Origin: Clostridium mediterraneense
Lineage (GTDB): Bacteria; Bacillota; Clostridia; Clostridiales; Clostridiaceae
Length of the DNA stretch: 64,000 nt
Direction: 5' to 3'
Assembly (NCBI RefSeq): GCF_900091705.1
Contig: NZ_LT594785.1
Location: 982,119 to 1,046,118, forward strand
Under the pieces are notes generated by a model. The model did no database searches and was not told the DNA's origin. It saw only the letters and a program-made list of their open reading frames with translations. Positions 1 through 8,200 of this stretch are shown here, one piece after another. Both the position numbers and the translations under genes were made by a program. Position 1 is the first letter of the stretch, and the number at the start of each line of letters is the position of its first letter.

Positions 1-458
1 TAGTTATAGCAGCAGCAGATTATTTTATGCAATTTAAAATGCATCAAAAAGATATGAAGATGACAAAGCAAGAAATAAAAGAAGAATCAAAACAAGCAGA
101 AGGGGACCCTCATATTAAGGGGAAAAGAAAACAAAAGCAAAGAGAGTTAGCAATGAATAGAATGATGCAAGCCGTACCTGATGCAACAGTAGTAATAACT
201 AACCCAACTCATATTTCTATAGCTTTGAAATATGAAAAAGGGGTAAAAGACTATGTTCCAAAAGTTGTTGCGAAAGGAGCTGATAATATAGCTCTTAAAA
301 TAAAAGAGATTGCTAAAGAACATAAAGTTCCAGTTGTAGAAAATAGAGCTTTAGCAAGACTTATGTATGAGACAGTTGATATTGACCAGGATATACCTGT
401 CGAAATGTATCAGGCAGTAGCTGAGATATTAGCAGTTATATATAAGCTTGATAAATAA
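1..458 (+). CDS. flhB: Flagellar export protein FlhB, C-terminal part (5' end outside window)
   Basis: The reading frame is open from base 3, so the gene starts upstream; about 151 residues are visible. FlhB is a membrane protein of the flagellar type III export gate that switches substrate specificity from rod/hook to filament. The visible part is the end of the last membrane segment, the charged linker and the cytoplasmic domain. It carries the NPTH autocleavage motif (around bases 203-214), where self-cleavage between Asn and Pro takes place. flhA follows directly. In many clostridia this domain is fused behind FliR; whether it is here cannot be seen. Confidence 0.93.
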   Translation, partial: VIAAADYFMQFKMHQKDMKMTKQEIKEESKQAEGDPHIKGKRKQKQRELAMNRMMQAVPDATVVITNPTHISIALKYEKGVKDYVPKVVAKGADNIALKIKEIAKEHKVPVVENRALARLMYETVDIDQDIPVEMYQAVAEILAVIYKLDK

Positions 459-487
459 ATGGACAGCTTAGAAAAGAGGGGAAAATA

Positions 488-2548
488 TTGAATTTAAAAA
501 ATATTAGTATAAAAGCTAATAAAGATGTTTTAGTTGCATTTGGAGTAATAGGAATTATTTTAATGATAATAATCCCACTTCCATCACCAGTACTAGATGT
601 ACTTTTAGCATTAAATATTACTATATCAGTAGTTATAACACTTATAACTATGTTTACGACAAATGTTTTGCAATTATCAGTGTTTCCAACCTTACTACTT
701 ATTACAACTTTATTTAGACTTGGACTTAATATTTCATCAACAAGACTTATTTTAAGTGAAGGGGAAGCAGGTTCGATTATTTCAGCTTTTGGAGAATTTG
801 TTATTGGTGGAAATTATGTAGTTGGAATTATTATATTTTTAATAATTATAATAATTCAGTTTATGGTTATAACAAGTGGGGCTGGAAGAGTTTCAGAAGT
901 ATCAGCTAGATTTACTTTAGATGCTATGCCAGGTAAACAGATGAGTATAGATGCTGATTTAAATTCAGGCCTTATAAACGAAGCAGAAGCAAAAATAAGA
1001 AGAAGAGATTTGCAGCTTGAAGCAGATTTTTATGGAGCAATGGATGGGGCTTCTAAGTTTGTAAAAGGAGATGCAATAGCTGGAATAATAGTTACAGTAA
1101 TAAATATTATTGGTGGAATTATTATTGGAGTAGCTATGTTAAATATGGAATTTGGACAAGCTGCTACTACATATGTAAATTTAACAGTTGGTGATGGGCT
1201 TGTGAGTCAGATACCTGCACTTTTAATTTCAACAGCATCAGGTATTTTAGTAACTCGTTCTGGAACATCAGAAAACTTTGGAACTGTTGTAACTAAACAA
1301 CTTACAGCTTTTCCAATAGCATTAGCACTTGCTTCATTTTTAATGTTTGCATTAGCAATAGTACCTAATATGCCTAAAGCACCATTTTTAATTTTATCAG
1401 TTCTTACAGGTGCATCAGCATATTTTGTTTATAAAGATGAAGAAAAGAAAGAACAAGAAAGTATAGCTAAAGAAGTTGAACAAGTTGAAGAACTTGAAAG
1501 AAAAGAGCCAGAAAATGTTATGGATTTAATATCAGTAGAGCCTATTGAAATAGAAATCGGTTATGGTCTTATTCCATTAGCAGATGAAAGTGCTGGTGGA
1601 GATTTACTTCAAAGAATAGCTTCTGTAAGAAGACAATGTGCAATAGAAATGGGAATAGTAGTACAGCCTATAAGAATAAGAGATAATTTACAGCTTAAGA
1701 CTAATGAATATTTAATAAAACTTAGGGGGACAGTTATAAGTTCATCAGAAGTTATGCCAGGAATGATTTTAACAATGGACCCAACAGGTGATATGGAAGA
1801 AATAAGTGGTATAAAAACAGTGGAACCAACATTTGGTCTTCCAGCAGTCTGGATAAATCAAGATCAAAGAGAAGATGCTGAAATAAGAGGTCTAACAGTT
1901 GTTGACCCAACTACTGTTATGGTTACTCATCTTACAGAGACTATAAAATCACATTCATATGAATTACTTGGAAGACAAGAAGTTAAAATTATAGTTGATA
2001 ATGTTAGAGAGAAATATAGTGCAGTTGTTGAAGAATTAATTCCAGACCTTTTAACTATAGGAGAATTACAAAAAGTATTACAAAGCTTATTAAGAGAAAA
2101 AGTTCCTATAAAAGATATGGTAACTATAATGGAGTCACTTGCTGATAATTCCAGAAATACTAAAGATACAGAAGTACTTACTGAATACGTTAGATTTTCA
2201 TTATCAAGAATGATTTGTAATCAGATAGTTGATGAAGAAAGAGCTGTAACAGTAATAACTCTAGATAATTCTTTAGAACAGCTTATAGCTTCAAATACTC
2301 AAAAATCAATACAAGGTTCATTCCCTGTAATTGATCCAGATACTAGTACAAAAATCTATAATGCTATAAAGGAAAAAATAGAATCAGTTTATTTTTATAA
2401 TAATCAGGCAGTTATATTGGTTTCACCTAATATAAGAGCGTCATTTAGAAGATTTATAGAAATGATTTTCCCGCATGTAATGGTTGTTTCACTTAATGAA
2501 ATCCCAAATGATGTTCAAATAAAGGCAGAAGGAGTAGTGACTATATAG
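488..2548 (+). CDS. flhA: Flagellar export gate protein FlhA
   Basis: 686 residues, the usual FlhA length. FlhA forms the nonameric ring of the flagellar type III export gate and passes substrates and chaperones into the channel. The first ~330 residues are strongly hydrophobic with about eight membrane segments and the conserved cytoplasmic FHIPEP-type loop (sequence RVSEVSARFTLDAMPGKQMS near residues 138-157). The rest is the soluble docking domain. The start is TTG at 488, preceded by AGAGGGG. It lies 29 bases after flhB and its stop codon directly abuts the flhF start, so the genes are cotranscribed. Confidence 0.96.
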   Translation: MNLKNISIKANKDVLVAFGVIGIILMIIIPLPSPVLDVLLALNITISVVITLITMFTTNVLQLSVFPTLLLITTLFRLGLNISSTRLILSEGEAGSIISAFGEFVIGGNYVVGIIIFLIIIIIQFMVITSGAGRVSEVSARFTLDAMPGKQMSIDADLNSGLINEAEAKIRRRDLQLEADFYGAMDGASKFVKGDAIAGIIVTVINIIGGIIIGVAMLNMEFGQAATTYVNLTVGDGLVSQIPALLISTASGILVTRSGTSENFGTVVTKQLTAFPIALALASFLMFALAIVPNMPKAPFLILSVLTGASAYFVYKDEEKKEQESIAKEVEQVEELERKEPENVMDLISVEPIEIEIGYGLIPLADESAGGDLLQRIASVRRQCAIEMGIVVQPIRIRDNLQLKTNEYLIKLRGTVISSSEVMPGMILTMDPTGDMEEISGIKTVEPTFGLPAVWINQDQREDAEIRGLTVVDPTTVMVTHLTETIKSHSYELLGRQEVKIIVDNVREKYSAVVEELIPDLLTIGELQKVLQSLLREKVPIKDMVTIMESLADNSRNTKDTEVLTEYVRFSLSRMICNQIVDEERAVTVITLDNSLEQLIASNTQKSIQGSFPVIDPDTSTKIYNAIKEKIESVYFYNNQAVILVSPNIRASFRRFIEMIFPHVMVVSLNEIPNDVQIKAEGVVTI

Positions 2549-3661
2549 ATGTTAGTGAAAAAATATATTGTAAATAATATGAATGAAGCCATGACTAGAA
2601 TTAGATATGAACTTGGGAATGATGCTGTAATTATATCTCAAAGAAAAGTTAGAAAAGCTGGGATAGCAGGATTTTTTACAAATAAATTAATAGAAGTAAC
2701 AGCAACAAAAGACAATAGTTATAACAATGTTAAAAAAGAAGAAAATAATGAGTCTCTAGATGCTATTAAAGAGCTTATGAAAAAGGAAATTTATTCTAGA
2801 AAGGAGAATATTAAAGAAAAAGAAGAAATTTTGCAGAATAACAAAGAAGAAAAGGAAATTTATAAAGAATTTAAGGAATTAAAATCTTTAGTAGAGAAGC
2901 TTGTAGATAAAGAAGTGAAAAATGAAAATTCCCTTAGACAGAGATTTAAAGAGCAAGACGTTATAGATGAAGCTATTGAGGAAATATTTGAGGGGATAAA
3001 GGAAGAGGATACTCAAGTTATAGAGAAAAGAATAAGACAAAAAATAAAAGTAGAGAAAGCTATTTTAAAGGGGAAAACTGTTTTAGTTGGTCCAACAGGT
3101 GTTGGAAAGACTACTACTATTGCAAAACTTGCTGGTAAGTTATCCTTAAATGAAAATAAATTAGTTGGACTTATAACAATAGATACATATAGGATTGGAG
3201 CTGTAGAGCAATTAAAGACATATGCTGAGATAATGAATATTCCATTTAAAGTTGTAATGACTTTAAAAGAGATGGAACTTGCTATAGACTCAATGAAAGA
3301 TTGTGATGTTATTTTAATAGATACTACTGGTAGAAGTAGTAGAAATATAATGCAAATATCAGAACTTAAAACTTTTATTGAAAAATTAGAACCAGATAAT
3401 ATAAGTCTTGTTATTTCTGCTACTACAAAGAATAAGGATTTAATTTCTATAATAAATGGTTATAAGGGCTTAGCTTATAAAGATATCATAATTACTAAAT
3501 TAGATGAGACAATATCACTTGGTACATTACTTAACATTGCTCATATTAGTAAATTACCTATAAGATTTGTAACAACAGGACAGAATGTTCCAAATGATAT
3601 AAAACAATGTTCTCCAGAAGAAGTTATGAATGAAATTTTAGGGAGAGAGTATTTATGCTAG
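2549..3661 (+). CDS. flhF: Flagellar biosynthesis GTPase FlhF
   Basis: 370 residues. FlhF is an SRP-family GTPase that sets flagellar number and position with FlhG. A variable, Lys/Glu-rich N-terminal region (to about residue 130) is followed by the N and G domains. The Walker A motif GPTGVGKTTT begins at residue 181, and the DTTGR and TKLDE motifs follow. The ATG start touches the flhA stop codon and the 3' end overlaps flhG by seven bases, which points to translational coupling. Confidence 0.95.
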   Translation: MLVKKYIVNNMNEAMTRIRYELGNDAVIISQRKVRKAGIAGFFTNKLIEVTATKDNSYNNVKKEENNESLDAIKELMKKEIYSRKENIKEKEEILQNNKEEKEIYKEFKELKSLVEKLVDKEVKNENSLRQRFKEQDVIDEAIEEIFEGIKEEDTQVIEKRIRQKIKVEKAILKGKTVLVGPTGVGKTTTIAKLAGKLSLNENKLVGLITIDTYRIGAVEQLKTYAEIMNIPFKVVMTLKEMELAIDSMKDCDVILIDTTGRSSRNIMQISELKTFIEKLEPDNISLVISATTKNKDLISIINGYKGLAYKDIIITKLDETISLGTLLNIAHISKLPIRFVTTGQNVPNDIKQCSPEEVMNEILGREYLC

Positions 3662-4527
3662 ATCAGGCTGCAATTTTAAGGGACTTAGTAAGAGAAAAGA
3701 AAAAATTAGAGTTTAGTGAGATAAAAAATAAAAAGGCTAGAGTTATAACTATAAGCTCAGGTAAAGGTGGAGTTGGTAAAAGTAATATTGTTGTAAACCT
3801 TGCGATATTGCTTAGACAAAAAGGATTAAAGGTTCTTGTATTTGATGCTGATGTAGGAATGGGAAATGATGATGTCCTTTTAGGAATTTATCCAAAGCAT
3901 AATATTTATGATGTAGTTTTAAATGGTATGAATATAATTGATGTTATAGAAGATGGACCAGAAGGGATAAAACTTTTATCTGGAGGAAGTGCTGTAAATA
4001 AAATAGAAGAATTCTCAGATGAGCAAAGAGATAAATTTTTAAAATCATTAGCTATGTTAGAAGATTATGATTATATTCTTATGGATACTGGTGCAGGGGT
4101 AAGTAAAACAGTATTAGGATTAATAGCAGCTTGTGATGAATTATTTATTGTAACTACACCAGAACCTACTTCACTTACTGATGCGTATAGTCTGATGAAA
4201 GCAAGTAAGCATTTTAATTTGAAAACTGAAAGTAAGATTATTATAAATAGAAGCTTTTCGGAAAAAGAGGCAAGGGAAACTTATTTCAAGTTAAAAAAAG
4301 TAGGTGAAAAGTTTTTAAATGTTAAGTTAGATTATTTAGGATTTATATTTGAAGATAGGAAACTTGTAGAATCTGTTAGACAGCAGATACCTGTGGTTAT
4401 TAATTATCCTTCCTCTGATACAGCAAAATGTTTGAGAAAAATAGCAAACTCTATTTGTAAGACAAATGATAAAGAGAGTAATGGGTTTGATGGATTTTTT
4501 AAAAAGTTATTTTATATATTTTCTTAG
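3655..4527 (+). CDS. flhG: MinD/ParA-like ATPase FlhG (YlxH)
   Basis: 290 residues. FlhG is the ATPase partner of FlhF: it stimulates FlhF GTPase and limits flagellar number. The deviant Walker A motif SSGKGGVGKSN lies at residues 34-44 with the signature lysine at 37, and the N-terminal tail holds the short DQAAILRDLV segment that in this family activates FlhF. A DADVGMGN block follows. It overlaps the end of flhF; the PilZ gene starts nine bases after its stop. Confidence 0.94.
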   Translation: MLDQAAILRDLVREKKKLEFSEIKNKKARVITISSGKGGVGKSNIVVNLAILLRQKGLKVLVFDADVGMGNDDVLLGIYPKHNIYDVVLNGMNIIDVIEDGPEGIKLLSGGSAVNKIEEFSDEQRDKFLKSLAMLEDYDYILMDTGAGVSKTVLGLIAACDELFIVTTPEPTSLTDAYSLMKASKHFNLKTESKIIINRSFSEKEARETYFKLKKVGEKFLNVKLDYLGFIFEDRKLVESVRQQIPVVINYPSSDTAKCLRKIANSICKTNDKESNGFDGFFKKLFYIFS

Positions 4528-4536
4528 GGAGGATCT

Positions 4537-5151
4537 ATGGTGAAGAGGTTTAAGTTAGAGGTTAATAATAATATAGAAATTTATGAGGATGATAAAGTTT
4601 ATAAAAGTAGGATACAGTCAGTTAATGATGATGAAATTTATATAGATATTCCTTTACATAATAATGAATATTTAATATTAAATAAGGGTGATGATATTCA
4701 TTTAATTAAATATGGTAATGAAGGTAGTGTTTATGAGCTTAGTTGTAAAGTTATAGATAGAAAAATTGAGGGGAATATTAGATTATATAGACTTTCAGAG
4801 CCATATGATATTAAGAAAATTCAAAGAAGAAATTATGTTAGGGTAGAGACAATAAGAGGAATAAAGTGTTTTAGAAAAGATGAAGAATTTAACGCCTTAA
4901 TCTTAGATTTAAGTGGTGGTGGAATGAAAATTAAGAGTAATAAAAAACTAGAGATAGATGAAGAGATAGTAAGCTTTGTAAAAACAGATGATGGCAAATT
5001 TATGGTAAAAGGAAAAATTATTAGAGTAGAAGAGACAAGCTTCAATCAATATAGTTTAGGAATAGAATTTGTAGATATCGAGGAAAGAACTAGAGAAAAA
5101 ATAATTAAACTTGTATTTTCTATAATGAGAAAACAGATGGAGCTAATCTAA
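4537..5151 (+). CDS. PilZ-domain protein, YcgR/DgrA-type flagellar brake
   Basis: 204 residues with a YcgR-like N-terminal domain (about 1-90) and a C-terminal PilZ domain. The c-di-GMP binding signature is intact: RRNYVR near residue 97 and DLSGGGMKI about 25 residues later. Proteins of this type bind c-di-GMP and slow the flagellar motor. Its position between flhG and sigD fits a motility role. The start ATG has AGGGAGGA just upstream. The function is a family inference; the symbol ycgR or dgrA would need a comparison. Confidence 0.85.
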   Translation: MVKRFKLEVNNNIEIYEDDKVYKSRIQSVNDDEIYIDIPLHNNEYLILNKGDDIHLIKYGNEGSVYELSCKVIDRKIEGNIRLYRLSEPYDIKKIQRRNYVRVETIRGIKCFRKDEEFNALILDLSGGGMKIKSNKKLEIDEEIVSFVKTDDGKFMVKGKIIRVEETSFNQYSLGIEFVDIEERTREKIIKLVFSIMRKQMELI

Positions 5152-5165
5152 GGGGGAGTTTTTAG

Positions 5166-5888
5166 ATGCTTACACAGCTTGAGGGGATAGATAAAAAAAT
5201 AGTTATTGAAAAATATATTCCATTGGTAAAACATATTGCTGGAAAGGTAATTATGGGAAAGAGCAGATATATTGAATATGATGATTTAGTAGGCTATGGA
5301 ATGTTAGGATTAATGGATGCTTTTAATAAATTTAACCCTGATAAAGGGATGAAGTTTTCTACTTATGCTTCTATAAGAATAAAGGGAGCTATGATTGATG
5401 AAATGAGAAGAAATAGTCCTATATCAAAAGGAGCTATGGATAAACTTAATAAATATAATCAAGCCTTAGAAGTTCTTCAAACAAGATTATTAAGAGAACC
5501 AACATATAAGGAAATAGCTGAAGAGTTAAAGATAAGTGATAAAGAAGTTTCTGAAATAGAAAGATATATAAATTATATTTCTATGATTTCTTTAGATACA
5601 ATAATTTTTACTGATGATGAAGTTACTATAAATAGTGTTTTAGAGGATACTTCAAGTCCAAGACCTGAGAAGATTTTAGAAGGAAAAGAAGAGGTTGATA
5701 TGCTTGCTAGATGTATAGATGAGCTTAATGAAAGAGATAGAACTATTTTGAACCTATATTATTATGAAAATCTTACATTAAAAGCAATTGGAAATGTACT
5801 TGATGTATCAGAATCAAGAGTATGTCAGCTTCATAGTAGAGCTATTAGTAACCTTAAAAAAGTTATGAAAGAAATAAGTTATATATAG
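5166..5888 (+). CDS. sigD: Flagellar/motility RNA polymerase sigma factor SigD (FliA, sigma-28 type)
   Basis: 240 residues, normal for the FliA/WhiG family. Region 2 begins with KYIPLVKHIAGKV and includes the YDDLVGYGMLGLMDA core; region 3 and the region 4 helix-turn-helix (LTLKAIGNVLDVSESRVCQL) follow. It directs transcription of late flagellar and chemotaxis genes. AAGGGGGAG precedes the ATG. The place after flhG and before a SwrB-like gene is the same as at the end of the B. subtilis fla/che operon. Confidence 0.94.
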   Translation: MLTQLEGIDKKIVIEKYIPLVKHIAGKVIMGKSRYIEYDDLVGYGMLGLMDAFNKFNPDKGMKFSTYASIRIKGAMIDEMRRNSPISKGAMDKLNKYNQALEVLQTRLLREPTYKEIAEELKISDKEVSEIERYINYISMISLDTIIFTDDEVTINSVLEDTSSPRPEKILEGKEEVDMLARCIDELNERDRTILNLYYYENLTLKAIGNVLDVSESRVCQLHSRAISNLKKVMKEISYI

Positions 5889-5901
5889 ATAGAATTGTAG
5901 G

Positions 5902-6393
5902 GTGAAGATAATGATTATAATTTTATTTTTAGTAGCTTTAGCGTTAATTATTATAAATATAAAAGCTATTAAAAGTGAAGATAAAAATAATTTTGAAAAT
6001 ATACTTATTAATAAGGAACAAAGTACAAATAAAGTTGATATTGAAATACTAAAGATAAGAAAAGATTTAAGTGAGACTATTATAGAACTGCAAAGAGAAA
6101 TAGTGGATTTAAAGGAAGAGGTAAGACTTTTAAAACTTGCTCATATAAACAGTAATAATTTAGATTTTTATAATAATGATAATAAAAATGTACATATAAA
6201 GATTAATAATAATTCTCAAGACTCTGAAGAAATAATAAAAAAGGACGATAATAAGTTAAAGGAAAATAAAAATACTTCTAATGTGCTTAAAGTTAAAAAT
6301 TTAATAGAGCTTGGAATAGAGGATGATGAGATTTGTAGAAGACTTCAAATAGGTAAGGGGGAATTATTATTAATAAAAGATTTATACAAATAG
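5902..6393 (+). CDS. SwrB-like DUF6115 membrane-anchored protein
   Basis: 163 residues starting at GTG (an in-frame ATG lies three codons in). One N-terminal membrane segment (residues ~4-20) is followed by a coiled-coil-prone acidic/basic middle with many Asn and Lys. The short C-terminal domain is the conserved DUF6115/SwrB-type ending (GIEDDEICRRLQIGKGELLL). In B. subtilis, swrB directly follows sigD and promotes flagellar export activation, so position and architecture agree. Sequence outside the C-terminus is low complexity, so the SwrB link is an inference. Confidence 0.7.
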   Translation: MKIMIIILFLVALALIIINIKAIKSEDKNNFENILINKEQSTNKVDIEILKIRKDLSETIIELQREIVDLKEEVRLLKLAHINSNNLDFYNNDNKNVHIKINNNSQDSEEIIKKDDNKLKENKNTSNVLKVKNLIELGIEDDEICRRLQIGKGELLLIKDLYK

Positions 6394-6596
6394 GAAAAAA
6401 GTTTATAGATTCTTTTACTGATAGAAAGCTTTTATTTGGAGTTGGTATAGGAATATTAATAGGAAGCTTTAGTATGTTTTTTTCACAGTATAATTTAGAG
6501 GTTTCAAAATCTAAAATAGAACAAAAAGCCAGAATTTATGGTATGCACTATGAAGATGAGTGTAAGGTTATTTTTAGTGAGGATGTGAAAAAGTGA
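6369..6596 (+). CDS. Small single-pass membrane protein, probable ATT start
   Basis: A 75-codon frame runs from ATT at 6369 to TGA at 6594-6596 and overlaps the GTG start of the next gene. No in-frame ATG, GTG or TTG occurs before codon ~37, but a strong ribosome binding site (AAGGGGGA, 6355-6362) sits 6 bases before this ATT; the in-frame ATT codons at 6363 and 6366 are less well spaced. The protein has a basic N-terminus, one membrane helix (LLFGVGIGILIGSFSMFF) and a charged C-terminus. The tight packing and coding-like composition argue that it is real. Its function is unknown; a flagellar role is suggested only by the neighbours. Confidence 0.55.
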   Translation: MNKRFIQIGKKFIDSFTDRKLLFGVGIGILIGSFSMFFSQYNLEVSKSKIEQKARIYGMHYEDECKVIFSEDVKK

Positions 6597-7357
6597 TAAG
6601 AGGATTATATACAGCAGTTTCAGGAATGATAAGTCTTGAAGCAAAGCAAAGTAGCATAACTAGTAATCTAGCAAATATCAATACTAATGGATATAAAGCA
6701 GAGGAAGTAAATTTAAAATCTTTCGATGAAGTTATGATTCAAAATAGAGATAATAAAAATAATGTAACAAAAGGAATTGGAACACTTAGTCTGGGAGTAC
6801 AGATAGATGGAACATCAATTAGAAAAGAGCAAGGTATTTTAAAAGCTACAGATAAAACTACTGACTTTGCAATAGATGATGAGGGCTATTTTATAGTAAA
6901 TAGAGGTAATGAAAATTATTATACTAAAAATGGTAGTTTTAGAGTTAGTACTAATGGTTATCTTGTAAATAGTTCAGGGCTTAATGTTATGGGAATAAAT
7001 AAAAGAACTAATAATTTAGAACCTATTTATGTTGGGACTGATAATTTTGTTATGAATGATAGAAATGAGCTTAGTGTAAATGGAGAAGAAGCTGTGTATA
7101 AAATTGCTACAGCTACATTTGATAAAGATGAAGATATAAGTAAAATAGGAGAAAACTTATATTCATCACAAAATCCAAATCTAAATAGTGTTGTATATAT
7201 AGCACAAGGAGCTTTAGAAGAATCTAATGTGAATCTTGTTGATGAGATGGTAAATATGCTTAGTGTTATGAGAGCTTTTGAAACTAATCAAAAGATAGTG
7301 CAAAGTATTGATGAAACATTAGGGAAAGCAGCAAATGAAATTGGATCTGTAAGATAG
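6593..7357 (+). CDS. Flagellar rod/hook basal-body protein, FlgF/FlgG family
   Basis: 254 residues with GTG start overlapping the previous stop. The N-terminus holds the flagellar rod signature (SSITSNLANINTNGYK) and the C-terminus the matching helix ending EMVNMLSVMRAFETNQKIVQ. These proteins polymerise as the axial rod, exported without a cleaved signal. A second family member follows directly. By order (first of two) this one is likely the FlgF/FlhO-type proximal or distal rod protein; FlgF and FlgG cannot be separated with certainty by eye. Confidence 0.9.
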   Translation: MIRGLYTAVSGMISLEAKQSSITSNLANINTNGYKAEEVNLKSFDEVMIQNRDNKNNVTKGIGTLSLGVQIDGTSIRKEQGILKATDKTTDFAIDDEGYFIVNRGNENYYTKNGSFRVSTNGYLVNSSGLNVMGINKRTNNLEPIYVGTDNFVMNDRNELSVNGEEAVYKIATATFDKDEDISKIGENLYSSQNPNLNSVVYIAQGALEESNVNLVDEMVNMLSVMRAFETNQKIVQSIDETLGKAANEIGSVR

Positions 7358-7378
7358 ACAATAAAGTGAGGGGATAAA

Positions 7379-8164
7379 ATGCATAGAATTTTATGGAATG
7401 GTCAAAGTGCTATGAATGCTAATCAAATAAAATTAGATATAATATCAAATAATATAGCTAATATGAGTACTAATGGCTATAAAAGGGTAGAAGTTAATTT
7501 TAAAGATTCTTTGAAAGAGTCATTAGAAGGAAGAGGTTATCCGAGTACCAATAAAGGTTCTTTTACTGGAACAGGGGTTATAGCTGGAGAAACTAGTAGA
7601 GAACATTATCAAGGAGCTCTTTTAGAAACAGGAATTTCAACAGATCTTGGAATTGATGGTCTTGGTATGTTTAAAGTAACAGATGCATATGGAAAAGAGT
7701 TTTATACTAGGGATGGTTCATTTATTATAGATATTAATGGGGATATAGTTGATTCAAATGGAAATAAATTAGATATTGAATATACACAAGAATATTTGAA
7801 TCTTAAAAATCAGGGGTTTGATACTCTAGATAGTAAAAATTTTATAGTTGATTCAGAAGGAAAAATTTTTAGAAAATATGATGGAAGACTTATTAATGTA
7901 GGTAAGGTTCCATTATATTCAGCAAATGGAAGTGACCCGTATATATCAGTAGGAAAAAATTTATTTATTCCTAAAGATAATGTGCAGATAAATAAAATAA
8001 ATGATACATCTATATATCAAGGAAAGCTTGAGGCTTCAAATGTTGATATAGGTCAAGAATTTTCAGATATGATAATAACTCAAAGGGCCTTTCAACTTGG
8101 TTCAAAGAGTATAACTACTGCTGATGAGATGTGGAGTATGGTAAATAATATGAGATCTAAATAA
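7379..8164 (+). CDS. flgG: Flagellar rod protein FlgG-type (second of the pair)
   Basis: 261 residues. The N-terminal rod signature is NQIKLDIISNNIANMSTNGYK and the C-terminal part is LEASNVDIGQEFSDMIITQR, typical of FlgG/FlhP and the distal rod. GTGAGGGG precedes the ATG. It is the last gene of the flagellar operon and is closed by a strong terminator. The pair resembles flhO-flhP of B. subtilis, so flhP is an equally suitable name. Confidence 0.88.
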   Translation: MHRILWNGQSAMNANQIKLDIISNNIANMSTNGYKRVEVNFKDSLKESLEGRGYPSTNKGSFTGTGVIAGETSREHYQGALLETGISTDLGIDGLGMFKVTDAYGKEFYTRDGSFIIDINGDIVDSNGNKLDIEYTQEYLNLKNQGFDTLDSKNFIVDSEGKIFRKYDGRLINVGKVPLYSANGSDPYISVGKNLFIPKDNVQINKINDTSIYQGKLEASNVDIGQEFSDMIITQRAFQLGSKSITTADEMWSMVNNMRSK

Positions 8165-8196
8165 AAAAAGCTGTCTTTTTAGACAGCTTTTTTATT
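8165..8196 (+). terminator. Bidirectional terminator between flgG and the pyrophosphatase gene
   Basis: Perfect 12-bp stem AAAAAGCTGTCT / AGACAGCTTTTT with a TTTT loop, A-rich before and T-rich after, so it works for the flagellar operon and for the convergent gene. Confidence 0.93.
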
Positions 8197-8200
8197 TAGA

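Noticed and set aside
4833-5045. Minus-strand open frame inside the PilZ gene
   Set aside because: It is the antisense shadow of a clearly coding gene, without ribosome binding site or known motifs. The same holds for the other antisense frames within lon, rpoD, dnaK, dnaJ, pgpH, prmA and the efflux pump gene.
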